From positions 1,612,001 through 1,676,000 of the forward strand of contig CAVWQP010000004.1 of the NCBI GenBank assembly GCA_963757125.1: a stretch of DNA of 64,000 nt, given 5' to 3'. Below, piece by piece: positions 50,677 through 57,027 of the stretch. This stretch comes from CAVVSD01 sp963757125. GTDB lineage: Bacteria > Actinomycetota > Thermoleophilia > Solirubrobacterales > Solirubrobacteraceae. Under the pieces are notes generated by a model. It was not told the origin of the DNA, searched no databases, and saw only the letters and a list, made by a program, of their open reading frames with translations. Both the position numbers and the translations under genes were made by a program. The first letter of the stretch is position 1. Every line of letters starts with the position of its first letter.

Positions 50677-51027
50677 ATGATCGGCGCGCGCGACGCGACG
50701 CCTCTACCTCGCGCGGCGAAGCTCGTCGGCGTCCTCGCGTGGGCGCTCGTCGAGCTGCTGTCGTTCCTGCTCTGGATGTGGGCGGCGCTCGGCTGGCGCT
50801 GCGACGAGAGCTGCAACGACAACCTCGTCGCGGAGGTCCGGAGCGGCGGCTGGGCCAGCTGGATCCACTCGTGGCAGTGGACGCCCGCCTGGATCATCCC
50901 CGGCGTGGCGCTGCTGGTGACGCTGAGCCTGCTCGCCGGCGCGTGGCGCGGCCGCTTGCCGCGCGTGCGGTTCTGGATCGCGACGGCGCTCTCCGTCGCC
51001 TGGCTCGGGCTCGCCGTCACCGCGTAG
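50677..51027 (+). CDS. Hypothetical membrane protein, 116 aa
   Basis: Three hydrophobic helices: GVLAWALVELLSFLLWMWAA, WIIPGVALLVTLSLLAGAW and FWIATALSVAWLGLAVTA. The loop after the first helix has two cysteines (WRCDESCNDN) and is tryptophan-rich. It has an ATG at 50677 in the gap after the exporter. No family is recognised. Confidence 0.6.
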   Translation: MIGARDATPLPRAAKLVGVLAWALVELLSFLLWMWAALGWRCDESCNDNLVAEVRSGGWASWIHSWQWTPAWIIPGVALLVTLSLLAGAWRGRLPRVRFWIATALSVAWLGLAVTA

Positions 51028-51106
51028 CGCGTCGCCGGATCGCTCGGCCGTCGTATCCACGTCCACGCAGGTTTCTTCGAGCGATCACCGTCCGTACCCT
51101 GGTCCG

Positions 51107-51277
51107 GTGCGCACGCTCGTGAACATCGTCGTCTTCGTGTTCGCCTTGTTCGTCCTAGGGATCCTGACCGGCTTTCTCGGTGCCATCGGCCCGCTCGAGC
51201 TACTGCTCATGCTGCTCATCGCGGTCGCTGCGACGTGGTGGCTCGACCGCCGCAGGCAGAGCGGCAACACCGCCTGA
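51107..51277 (+). CDS. Small membrane protein, 56 aa
   Basis: A GTG-initiated frame gives RTLVNIVVFVFALFVLGILT, then GAIGPLELLLMLLIAVAATW and a basic tail LDRRRQSGNTA: two transmembrane helices with a Gly-Pro turn, the form of small envelope proteins. There is no recognised family, and the ribosome site is weak, but the hydrophobic pattern is clear. Confidence 0.55.
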   Translation: MRTLVNIVVFVFALFVLGILTGFLGAIGPLELLLMLLIAVAATWWLDRRRQSGNTA

Positions 51278-51298
51278 GCAGTGCGCAGAGAAGCTGTG

Positions 51299-51436
51299 AT
51301 GCGCTACCTGCGTGGCGGCCTGCTGTGGCGCTGGCCACGGGCCCGACACGCGCTCCTCGTCGCGAGCTTCGTCGTCACGGGGCTCATCACGGTCTTCGCG
51401 GTCGTGGCCTTCGGCTACGTCCTGCTCAGCCCATGA
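51299..51436 (+). CDS. Small membrane protein, 45 aa
   Basis: Starts MRYLRGGLLWRWPRARHALL followed by one helix, VASFVVTGLITVFAVVAFGY, with a short end. A basic N-terminus before a single membrane helix is typical for small inner-membrane peptides. It lies 21 bases after the preceding small membrane gene, possibly in one operon; an AGAGAAG-like site precedes the start. Confidence 0.45.
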   Translation: MRYLRGGLLWRWPRARHALLVASFVVTGLITVFAVVAFGYVLLSP

Positions 51437-51464
51437 CGCGCGTGGAGCACGATCGAGGAGGGGA

Positions 51465-51560
51465 ATGGACGATCGAGTAGCACTGACGCTGCATTCACTC
51501 GGAGTGCCGTACGCCTTCGCGTCCCACGACGAATGGTGGCGGGTCCTCGACGAGCGCTAG
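51465..51560 (+). CDS. 31-residue ORF with an ideal ribosome site
   Basis: A GAGGAGGGGA ribosome site lies directly before an ATG that opens MDDRVALTLHSLGVPYAFAS followed by HDEWWRVLDER and a TAG. The product is soluble and too short for family recognition. Its stop overlaps the stop of the convergent dehalogenase gene in CTAG. It could be a real microprotein or a leader remnant. Confidence 0.35.
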   Translation: MDDRVALTLHSLGVPYAFASHDEWWRVLDER

Positions 51561-52264
51561 CCGCGCATCGCCGCGGCGAGCTCGGCGAAGTCCGCGACGG
51601 TGAGGTCGGGCAGGTAGGGCTTCTCCCCGAACGGTCGGTCCCGCCGGTTGACGAACGCCGTGCGCATGCCGAACGACTTCGCGCCGACGCAGTCGAACTC
51701 GTGGTTGGCGACGAAGAGGACCTCGCGGGGCGCGAGGCCGGTCAGCTCGCACGCCTTCCGGTAGGTGGCGACATGCGGCTTGAAGCTTCCGGCAGCAGCG
51801 ACCGAGATGACGTCGTCGAAGGGGAAGCCCGCGTGCGCCGTGCCGCGCTCGAGCATGTCCGGATCGCCGTTGGAGAGGATGATCAGCCTGTAGTCCTCGT
51901 GCAGCGAGGCGAGCGCCTCGATGACGTCCGGGAAGGGATCGAGGGACTCGATGGCCGACACCAGGCGCTCGACGTCGGAGCGAGTGTGCTCGACGCCGGC
52001 GCGGTCGAGCGTCTGGTTCACCGCGCGGTGGCCGATCTCGCGGTATGGCGTGTGCTCGCCCTGGAGCAGCGCATCGATCATCGAGTTCTCGAAGTGGGTG
52101 CGCCGCCACCAGGTCACGACGTCGTTCGGCCTGCCCGCGTAGCCCTTGGCCTCGAGGAAGGGCGTGATGGCGCGGACGAGGCCGCCCTGCATGTCGACGA
52201 CGGTGCCGTAGAAGTCGAACATCAGGGCCTCGACCGTGCCCTCGAACGGTTCTGCCTCATACAC
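51557..52264 (-). CDS. Haloacid dehalogenase, type II-like (HAD superfamily)
   Basis: A 235-residue HAD enzyme. Motif I is ALMFDFYGTVVD with the nucleophile Asp, motif II IILSNGDPDML, motif III lysine in GSFKPHVATYR and motif IV FVANHEFDCVGAK. The FDxYGT form and length fit L-2-haloacid dehalogenases, which hydrolyse short 2-halo acids, although related phosphatases look alike. I take the GTG at 52264 since it gives the family length; an ATG at 52360 would add 32 unrelated residues. It is divergent from the cupin gene. Confidence 0.82.
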   Translation of the reverse strand: MYEAEPFEGTVEALMFDFYGTVVDMQGGLVRAITPFLEAKGYAGRPNDVVTWWRRTHFENSMIDALLQGEHTPYREIGHRAVNQTLDRAGVEHTRSDVERLVSAIESLDPFPDVIEALASLHEDYRLIILSNGDPDMLERGTAHAGFPFDDVISVAAAGSFKPHVATYRKACELTGLAPREVLFVANHEFDCVGAKSFGMRTAFVNRRDRPFGEKPYLPDLTVADFAELAAAMRG

Positions 52265-52358
52265 GTCGTGTTCCCCGCGCGCCGCGGGTTCACCCGGCAG
52301 CCGATCGACCTGATCGGGTAGTTCAACCTCGAGGGTCCACCCACCGCAAGGAGACGTC

Positions 52359-52742
52359 ATCTACACCGTCAAGAACCTCCGCGACGTCCGCGACGCCGCG
52401 CCGGACGCAGGCGTCGACGCGACGCAGGTGATGCGGTTCGCCCAGGCCGACCTGGACGCGGTGCGGACCGGTGTCAGCTTCATGGCCGTCAAGCCCGGTC
52501 GGCGCCAGGCCATCGCCCACCGCCACGACGAGGCCGAGGAGGTCTACGTGATCCTCTCCGGCTCGGGCCGCATCAAGCTCGACGACGACATCGTCGAGGT
52601 CGGCCCGATGGACGCCATCCGCGTCGCCCCGACCGTCACGCGGGCGCTGGAGGGCGGGCCGGACGGCATCGAGTACCTCGCGGTCGGCCAGCACCACGAC
52701 GGCGACGGAGCGGTTCAGCCGATCGAGGAGTTCTGGCCCTAG
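52359..52742 (+). CDS. Cupin-domain protein with apparent ATC start
   Basis: A protein of about 127 residues: YTVKNLRDVRDAAPDAG at the start, then the cupin motif 1 region HRHDEAEEVYVILSGSG with metal-binding His/Glu and LDDDIVEVGPMDAIRVAPTV (motif 2). A perfect AAGGAG lies at 52348-52353, five bases before an ATC codon exactly where homologous proteins begin. Standard codons would start only at 52428 and cut off the first strand. It is either a non-canonical start or a base difference (ATG to ATC). The gene is just before the alcohol dehydrogenase. Confidence 0.7.
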   Translation: MYTVKNLRDVRDAAPDAGVDATQVMRFAQADLDAVRTGVSFMAVKPGRRQAIAHRHDEAEEVYVILSGSGRIKLDDDIVEVGPMDAIRVAPTVTRALEGGPDGIEYLAVGQHHDGDGAVQPIEEFWP

Positions 52743-52752
52743 CGTCACGGGA

Positions 52753-53772
52753 ATGAGCACGTCACGCGTCGTCCAGGTCCCGGCCCCAGGCGAGGGCTTC
52801 CAGCTCTCCGAGCGCGAGGTCCCGCGACCCGCTCGCGGCGAGGTCCTCGTCCGCATCGAGGCATGCGGCGTCTGCCACTCCGACTCGCTCACCGTCGAGG
52901 GTGGGATGCCGTCCATCGAGTACCCGATCGTGCCCGGGCACGAGATCGCCGGGCGCATCGAGGCCGTCGGCGACGGCGTCGTCCCCTGGGAGGTCGGCCA
53001 GCGGGTCGGCGTCGGCTGGTTCGGCGGGAACTGTGGGCACTGCGACCCCTGCCGTCGCGGCGACATGATCAGCTGCGTCAACGGCCAGGTCCCGGGGATC
53101 GCCTACGACGGCGGCTACGCCGATCACGTGGTCGTCCCGGCGGGCGCCCTGGCGTCGATCCCCGACGACCTGTCCGCCGAGGAGGCCGCGCCGCTGCTGT
53201 GCGCCGGCATCACCACGTTCAACGCGTTGCGCGAGAGCGGCGCACGGGCGGGCGACCTCGTCGCGATCCTCGGCGTCGGCGGTCTCGGCCATCTCGGCGT
53301 GCAGTTCGCCAGGCGCATGGGCTTCGAGACCGTGGCCATCGCTCGCGGGACCGACAAGCGCGACCAGGCGCTGGCGCTGGGCGCGCACCACTACGTCGAT
53401 TCCACGGCGAGCGACGTCGCGGCCGCGCTGCAGGAGCTCGGCGGCGCGACGACGATCCTCGCCACGGTGACGGCACCCGACGCGATGAGCGCCGCGGTCG
53501 GCGGCCTACGGCCGCGGGGGCGGATGGTCGTCGTCGGCGCGTCGGCCGAGCCCATGCAGATCCCGCCGTTCGCGCTCATCCCCGGCAGCACCGCCGTGGT
53601 GGGGCACGCGTCGGGGACGTCGAAGGACTCCGAGGACACGATGCGCTTCAGCGTCCTGACCGACGTCCATCCGCAGATCGAGATCTACCCGCTCGAGCAG
53701 GCGGCCGAGGGGTACGCCCGGATGATGAGCGGTGCCGCGCGCTTCCGCGTCGTGCTGACGACCGGAGCCTGA
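52753..53772 (+). CDS. Zinc-dependent alcohol dehydrogenase
   Basis: A 339-residue medium-chain dehydrogenase. The catalytic Zn ligands are C41 in ACGVCHSDS and H63 in VPGHEIAG; the structural Zn knot is NCGHCDPCRRGDMISC. The NAD(P) motif is AILGVGGLGHLGVQF. The architecture is that of AdhT/AdhP-type ethanol or aliphatic alcohol dehydrogenases. It starts 10 bases after the cupin gene and is followed by the SDR at six bases, forming a cupin-ADH-SDR operon. Confidence 0.88.
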   Translation: MSTSRVVQVPAPGEGFQLSEREVPRPARGEVLVRIEACGVCHSDSLTVEGGMPSIEYPIVPGHEIAGRIEAVGDGVVPWEVGQRVGVGWFGGNCGHCDPCRRGDMISCVNGQVPGIAYDGGYADHVVVPAGALASIPDDLSAEEAAPLLCAGITTFNALRESGARAGDLVAILGVGGLGHLGVQFARRMGFETVAIARGTDKRDQALALGAHHYVDSTASDVAAALQELGGATTILATVTAPDAMSAAVGGLRPRGRMVVVGASAEPMQIPPFALIPGSTAVVGHASGTSKDSEDTMRFSVLTDVHPQIEIYPLEQAAEGYARMMSGAARFRVVLTTGA

Positions 53773-53778
53773 TCGACC

Positions 53779-54552
53779 ATGTCTCTCGTCCTCATCACCG
53801 GCTCGAACGACGGACTCGGCCGCGACGCCGCCCGCCGCCTCGTCGACGACGGCCACCGGGTCGTCGGCCACGCACGCAATACGGAGAAGGCCGACGGGCT
53901 CCGCCGCGAGCTGCCGGGCCTCGCCGACGTCCTCGTGGCCGACCTGTCCAGCGCGGCCCAGGTGCGGCGGCTGGCCGAGGAGGCCGACGCGATCGGGACC
54001 TTCGACGCGGTCATCCACAACGCGGGCATCGGCTTCCGCGAGCCGGACCGCGGCCCGACCGAGGACGGGCACGCCCGCACCCTGGCCGTCAACGCGCTCG
54101 CGCCCTATCTGCTGACGGCGCTCATGCAGCCGGCCGGGCGCCTCGTCTACCTCACGAGCGGCCTGCACGAGCAGGGCGGGACGGACCTCGACGACCTCGA
54201 CTGGACCGAGCGTGCTTGGGACGGGAGGCAGGCGTACTGCGGACTCCAAGCTCTTCGACGCGACGCTCGCCGCCGCCGATCGCCCGCAGGAGGCCGGACA
54301 TCGTCTCGACCTCGGTCACACCGGGCTGGGTGGCGACGAAGATGGGCGGCGCAGGGCGCGCCGGACGACCTCGACGCCGGCTCGGTCACCCAGGTCTGGC
54401 TCGCCGTCTCGGACGACCCGGAGGCGCTGCAGAGCGGCACGCTGTACTACCACCAGGCGCCGCGCCACACCCACCCGGCGGTGGCCGACGAGGCGTTCCA
54501 GGAGGCCCTCCTCGACGCCTTCGCGCGGCTCACGGGCGTGTCGTTGCCCTGA
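53779..54552 (+). CDS. Short-chain dehydrogenase with three compensating frameshifts
   Basis: The ends of one frame are good SDR sequence: LVLITGSNDGLGRDAARRLV, AVIHNAGIGFRE and, at the C-terminus, DDLDAGSVTQVWLAVSDDPE and LYYHQAPR. Between about 54240 and 54350 this frame reads an Arg/Ser-rich string, while the true continuation DSKLFDATLAA is in the second frame and IARRRPDIVSTSVTPGWVAT plus KMGG in the third, before the original frame returns. Three single-base insertions would explain this. The open frame is therefore misleading: the YxxxK region and substrate wall are scrambled. The stop overlaps the convergent arsM by 23 bases. Confidence 0.7.
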   Translation: MSLVLITGSNDGLGRDAARRLVDDGHRVVGHARNTEKADGLRRELPGLADVLVADLSSAAQVRRLAEEADAIGTFDAVIHNAGIGFREPDRGPTEDGHARTLAVNALAPYLLTALMQPAGRLVYLTSGLHEQGGTDLDDLDWTERAWDGRQAYCGLQALRRDARRRRSPAGGRTSSRPRSHRAGWRRRWAAQGAPDDLDAGSVTQVWLAVSDDPEALQSGTLYYHQAPRHTHPAVADEAFQEALLDAFARLTGVSLP

Positions 54553-55384
54553 CCCGCGTCACGCGCAGCCGCACCCGCCGCTCGCGGTCGCCTGGGCAGC
54601 CGCAGCACTCGTCCTTGGCGGCGGGCTCGCAGCACGTCGCCTGCGCATCCGCGGCGCAGCAGTCCGTGTCGGGTTTGCGTGCGCGGACGATGGCCGATCC
54701 GGCCTTCTCGTGGACGCGGTGCGTCTCGGTGATGTCGATGTCGGTCAGGCCGGCGGCGGTGAGCGCGTCGGCGAACTCCGCGTGGGTCAGCGCGCCGGCG
54801 ATGCAGCCGGTGTAGGCGGCCATGTCGGCCTTGGTGGCGGCGTCCATGTCGGGGTCGGCGATCACGTCGGAGACGGCGAGGCGCCCGCCGGGCTTGAGGA
54901 CGCGGGCGGCCTCGCGGAGCACCTGCCCTTTGTCGCCGGCGAGGTTGATGACGCAGTTGGAGATGACCACGTCGACGGTGTCGGCGGGGAGCGGGATCGC
55001 CTCGATGTCGCCCTTGAGCCACTCGACGTTCTCCACGCCCGCCTCGAGCTGGTTCCGGCGGGCGAGGGCGAGCATCTCGTCGAGCTCATCCAGGCCGTAG
55101 GCCTTGCCGGTGGGGCCGACGCGGCGAGCGGAGAGCAGGACGTCGATGCCGCCGCCGGAGCCGAGGTCGAGCACCGTCTCGCCCTCGTGCAGCTCGGCGA
55201 CCGCGGTCGGGTTGCCGCAGCCGAGGGAGGCGAGGACGGCGGTGTCCGGAAGCGCGCCGCGCTCTTCGGCGGCGTAGAGGCCGGCGCCGAACTCCGGTCC
55301 GCAGCACGCCTGCTCCTCACCGGCCGCGACGCGCGCGGCGGCGGCGGCGTAGCGGGCGCGGACCGCCTCACGGGTGCTCTCCAT
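54530..55384 (-). CDS. arsM: Arsenite S-adenosylmethionine methyltransferase with Cys-rich tail
   Basis: A 284-residue methyltransferase that methylates trivalent arsenic. EEQACCGPEFGAGLY, the SAM motif VLDLGSGGGIDVLLSARRVG, SNCVINLAGDKGQVLREA and TGCIAGALTHAEF contain the As-binding cysteines. The C-terminus has an extra Cys-rich string (DTDCCAADAQATCCEPAAK then DECCGCPGD), a plausible metal-trapping tail, and ends in Arg-rich residues that overlap the SDR. ATG 55384 is preferred since GGAG precedes it. It follows arsR directly. Confidence 0.87.
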   Translation of the reverse strand: MESTREAVRARYAAAAARVAAGEEQACCGPEFGAGLYAAEERGALPDTAVLASLGCGNPTAVAELHEGETVLDLGSGGGIDVLLSARRVGPTGKAYGLDELDEMLALARRNQLEAGVENVEWLKGDIEAIPLPADTVDVVISNCVINLAGDKGQVLREAARVLKPGGRLAVSDVIADPDMDAATKADMAAYTGCIAGALTHAEFADALTAAGLTDIDITETHRVHEKAGSAIVRARKPDTDCCAADAQATCCEPAAKDECCGCPGDRERRVRLRVTRVRATTRP

Positions 55385-55386
55385 CG

Positions 55387-55743
55387 TCAGTCTCCGATCC
55401 ATGCTGCCAGCGGCGCGAGGGCCTCCGGCTTGACGTAGTAGTACGCCCACAGCCCGCGGCGCTCGGAGTCGACGAGACCGGCGGCGCGGAGCTTCTTGAG
55501 GTGGTGCGAGAGCGTCGACTGCCCGATGTCGAAGAGCGGCAGGAGCTCGCACACGCAGACCTTGCCCGCGTGCTTGCGCAGCACGTCGACGAGCTGGATG
55601 CGCACCGGGTCGCCGAGGGCCTTGGCGACGTCCGCGAGGCGGATCGCGTCGTCCGCTCCGACGTCGGGCAGGACGAGCGGCTCGCAGCAGGGCTCCCCGA
55701 TGGGGCGCTTCCGCTTCGGTGCCAGAACTAGATCGACGCTCAT
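55387..55743 (-). CDS. arsR: ArsR-family arsenic-responsive repressor
   Basis: A 118-residue winged-helix protein. The As-sensing thiols are probably EPCCEP in the N-terminal tail and VCVCELLPLF in the helix before the recognition region, where QSTLSHHLKKLRAAGLVDSE forms the DNA-binding motif. The start is ATG at 55743. It is divergent from arsC with 21 bases between the starts, so its operator must lie there, around the CATCGATG palindrome at 55741. It precedes arsM and probably regulates both directions. Confidence 0.88.
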   Translation of the reverse strand: MSVDLVLAPKRKRPIGEPCCEPLVLPDVGADDAIRLADVAKALGDPVRIQLVDVLRKHAGKVCVCELLPLFDIGQSTLSHHLKKLRAAGLVDSERRGLWAYYYVKPEALAPLAAWIGD

Positions 55744-55764
55744 CGATGCAATAGCGTACATCCC

Positions 55765-56160
55765 GTGGCGAACGTCCTCTTCGTCTGCAAGGCCAACGCG
55801 GGCCGATCCCAGATGAGTCAGGCGCTCCTCGAGCGCGTCGCCGGCGCGCGCCACGAAGCGCGCTCCGCGGGCAGCGAGGCCGACCCGACGGGATCCGTGC
55901 ATCCGCCCGTCGTCGAGGTGATGCGCGAGCTGGACATCGACCTCGCCGACCGCCGCCCGCACCGCCTCGACCGCGCCGACGCAGCATGGGCTGACGTCGT
56001 GGTCACGATGGGTTGCGGCGACGCCTGCCCCTACATCCCGGGCAGGCGCTACATCGACTGGGACCTCCCCGATCCGAGCGGGCGTCCCGTCCACGAGGTC
56101 CGCGCGATCCGCGATGACATCCGCGCCCGGGTCGAGGCGCTCGCTGCCGAGCTGGGGTAG
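55765..56160 (+). CDS. arsC: Arsenate reductase, low-molecular-weight phosphatase fold
   Basis: A 131-residue enzyme reducing arsenate to arsenite. The P-loop nucleophile is C8 in FVCKANAGRSQ (CX5R), and the two shuttle cysteines are C84 and C88 in MGCGDACPYIPG, as in thioredoxin-linked ArsC. RPVHEVRAIRDDIRARVEAL ends the fold. GTG at 55765 begins right at the homology. With arsR and arsM it forms a methylation-based arsenic cluster; no efflux gene (ArsB/Acr3) is in the window. Confidence 0.9.
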   Translation: MANVLFVCKANAGRSQMSQALLERVAGARHEARSAGSEADPTGSVHPPVVEVMRELDIDLADRRPHRLDRADAAWADVVVTMGCGDACPYIPGRRYIDWDLPDPSGRPVHEVRAIRDDIRARVEALAAELG

Positions 56161-56176
56161 GCGCATAGGCGCGTAC

Positions 56177-56342
56177 ATGGGTCATCGGGTTCCGCAGGCT
56201 CGACGGCGTCGAGGACGGCGTGGTCGACAGCATCGACCGCACGGCCTTCGCGCCCGACACCACCGTCGAGCAGGCGGAGGACATCGCAGCCCAGGTGCGC
56301 CACGCGGTGACGGGCTCCGTCGAGCACGTCGGTAGGGAGTAG
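56177..56342 (+). pseudogene. Small protein with one-base frameshift after its start
   Basis: One frame reads VIGFRRLDGVEDGVVDSIDR then TAFAPDTTVEQAEDIAAQVR and HAVTGSVEHVGRE before a stop at 56342, plausible acidic protein sequence of about 54 residues. It has no start of its own, but ATG at 56177 leads into it if one G of ATGGG is removed. It is unrelated to a family I know and lies between arsC and the next small gene. Confidence 0.45.
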
Positions 56343-56398
56343 CCTCGCCGGGGAGTGGCGGGTCCTTCCGCCTCCGCCCGACCCGAGGTCCTCCAGCC

Positions 56399-56617
56399 AT
56401 GGCGCACCCTTCCGATCACGAGAGCGGGCCCACCATCACAGCGAAGCTCGATGACGGGCCCCTGAAGGGGCAGCGCATCGAGACCCAGATCGTCGAGGGC
56501 CGAGCGCCCTCCACGATCGATGCGACGGCCGACGACGGCAGCACGTGCCGCTACGTCCTCGCGGAGTGGACGCAGAGCGGCCCGTCCGCGGCCTACACCT
56601 TCCTCTACGTCGTGTAG
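56399..56617 (+). CDS. Hypothetical small protein, 72 aa
   Basis: A soluble 72-residue protein: PTITAKLDDGPLKGQRIETQ, then VEGRAPSTIDATADDGSTCR and AEWTQSGPSAAYTFLYVV. The beta-rich pattern is consistent with a small domain. The ATG at 56399 is preceded by a weak ribosome site. The stop abuts the convergent DUF1801 gene without a gap. Confidence 0.55.
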   Translation: MAHPSDHESGPTITAKLDDGPLKGQRIETQIVEGRAPSTIDATADDGSTCRYVLAEWTQSGPSAAYTFLYVV

Positions 56618-57001
56618 TCAGCGCTCCTTGGATCCGTTGAGGTCCACGGCCTCGCGGACGAGAGCCTTGAACGCCTTCTCGTCGATGGCGTCGCCCTCGT
56701 GGAAGTCGATCGCGCGCCGGACGTTGCCCTCGAGGCTCGAGTTGAAGAGGCCCGACGGGTCCTCCAGCGAGGCGCCCTTGGCGAACGTCACCTTCACGGC
56801 GGCCTTGTAGGACTCGCCCGTGCAGAGCATGCCCTCGTGGTACCAGGTCGGGACGCCGCGCCACTTCCACTCCTCGACGACGTCCGGCTCCGCCTCCTTG
56901 ATCAGCGCACGGAGCCTGGCGAGCGTCTCGCCGCGCCAGTCACCCAGCTCCTCGATGCGTTCGTCGATCAGCTCGGACGGAGACTTCTCGCTCTGCGCCA
57001 T
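56618..57001 (-). CDS. DUF1801-domain protein
   Basis: A 127-residue protein: PSELIDERIEELGDWRGETL, then LRALIKEAEPDVVEEWKWRG, VPTWYHEGMLCTGESYKAAV and FNSSLEGNVRRAIDFHEGD match the YdhG-like DUF1801 fold of frataxin-type topology. The activity is unknown. It ends one base from the neighbouring small gene and is 26 bases downstream of the xanthine-dehydrogenase large subunit gene on the same strand. Confidence 0.78.
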   Translation of the reverse strand: MAQSEKSPSELIDERIEELGDWRGETLARLRALIKEAEPDVVEEWKWRGVPTWYHEGMLCTGESYKAAVKVTFAKGASLEDPSGLFNSSLEGNVRRAIDFHEGDAIDEKAFKALVREAVDLNGSKER

Positions 57002-57027
57002 GCCGCCGATCCTAATGAAGCAACGCG

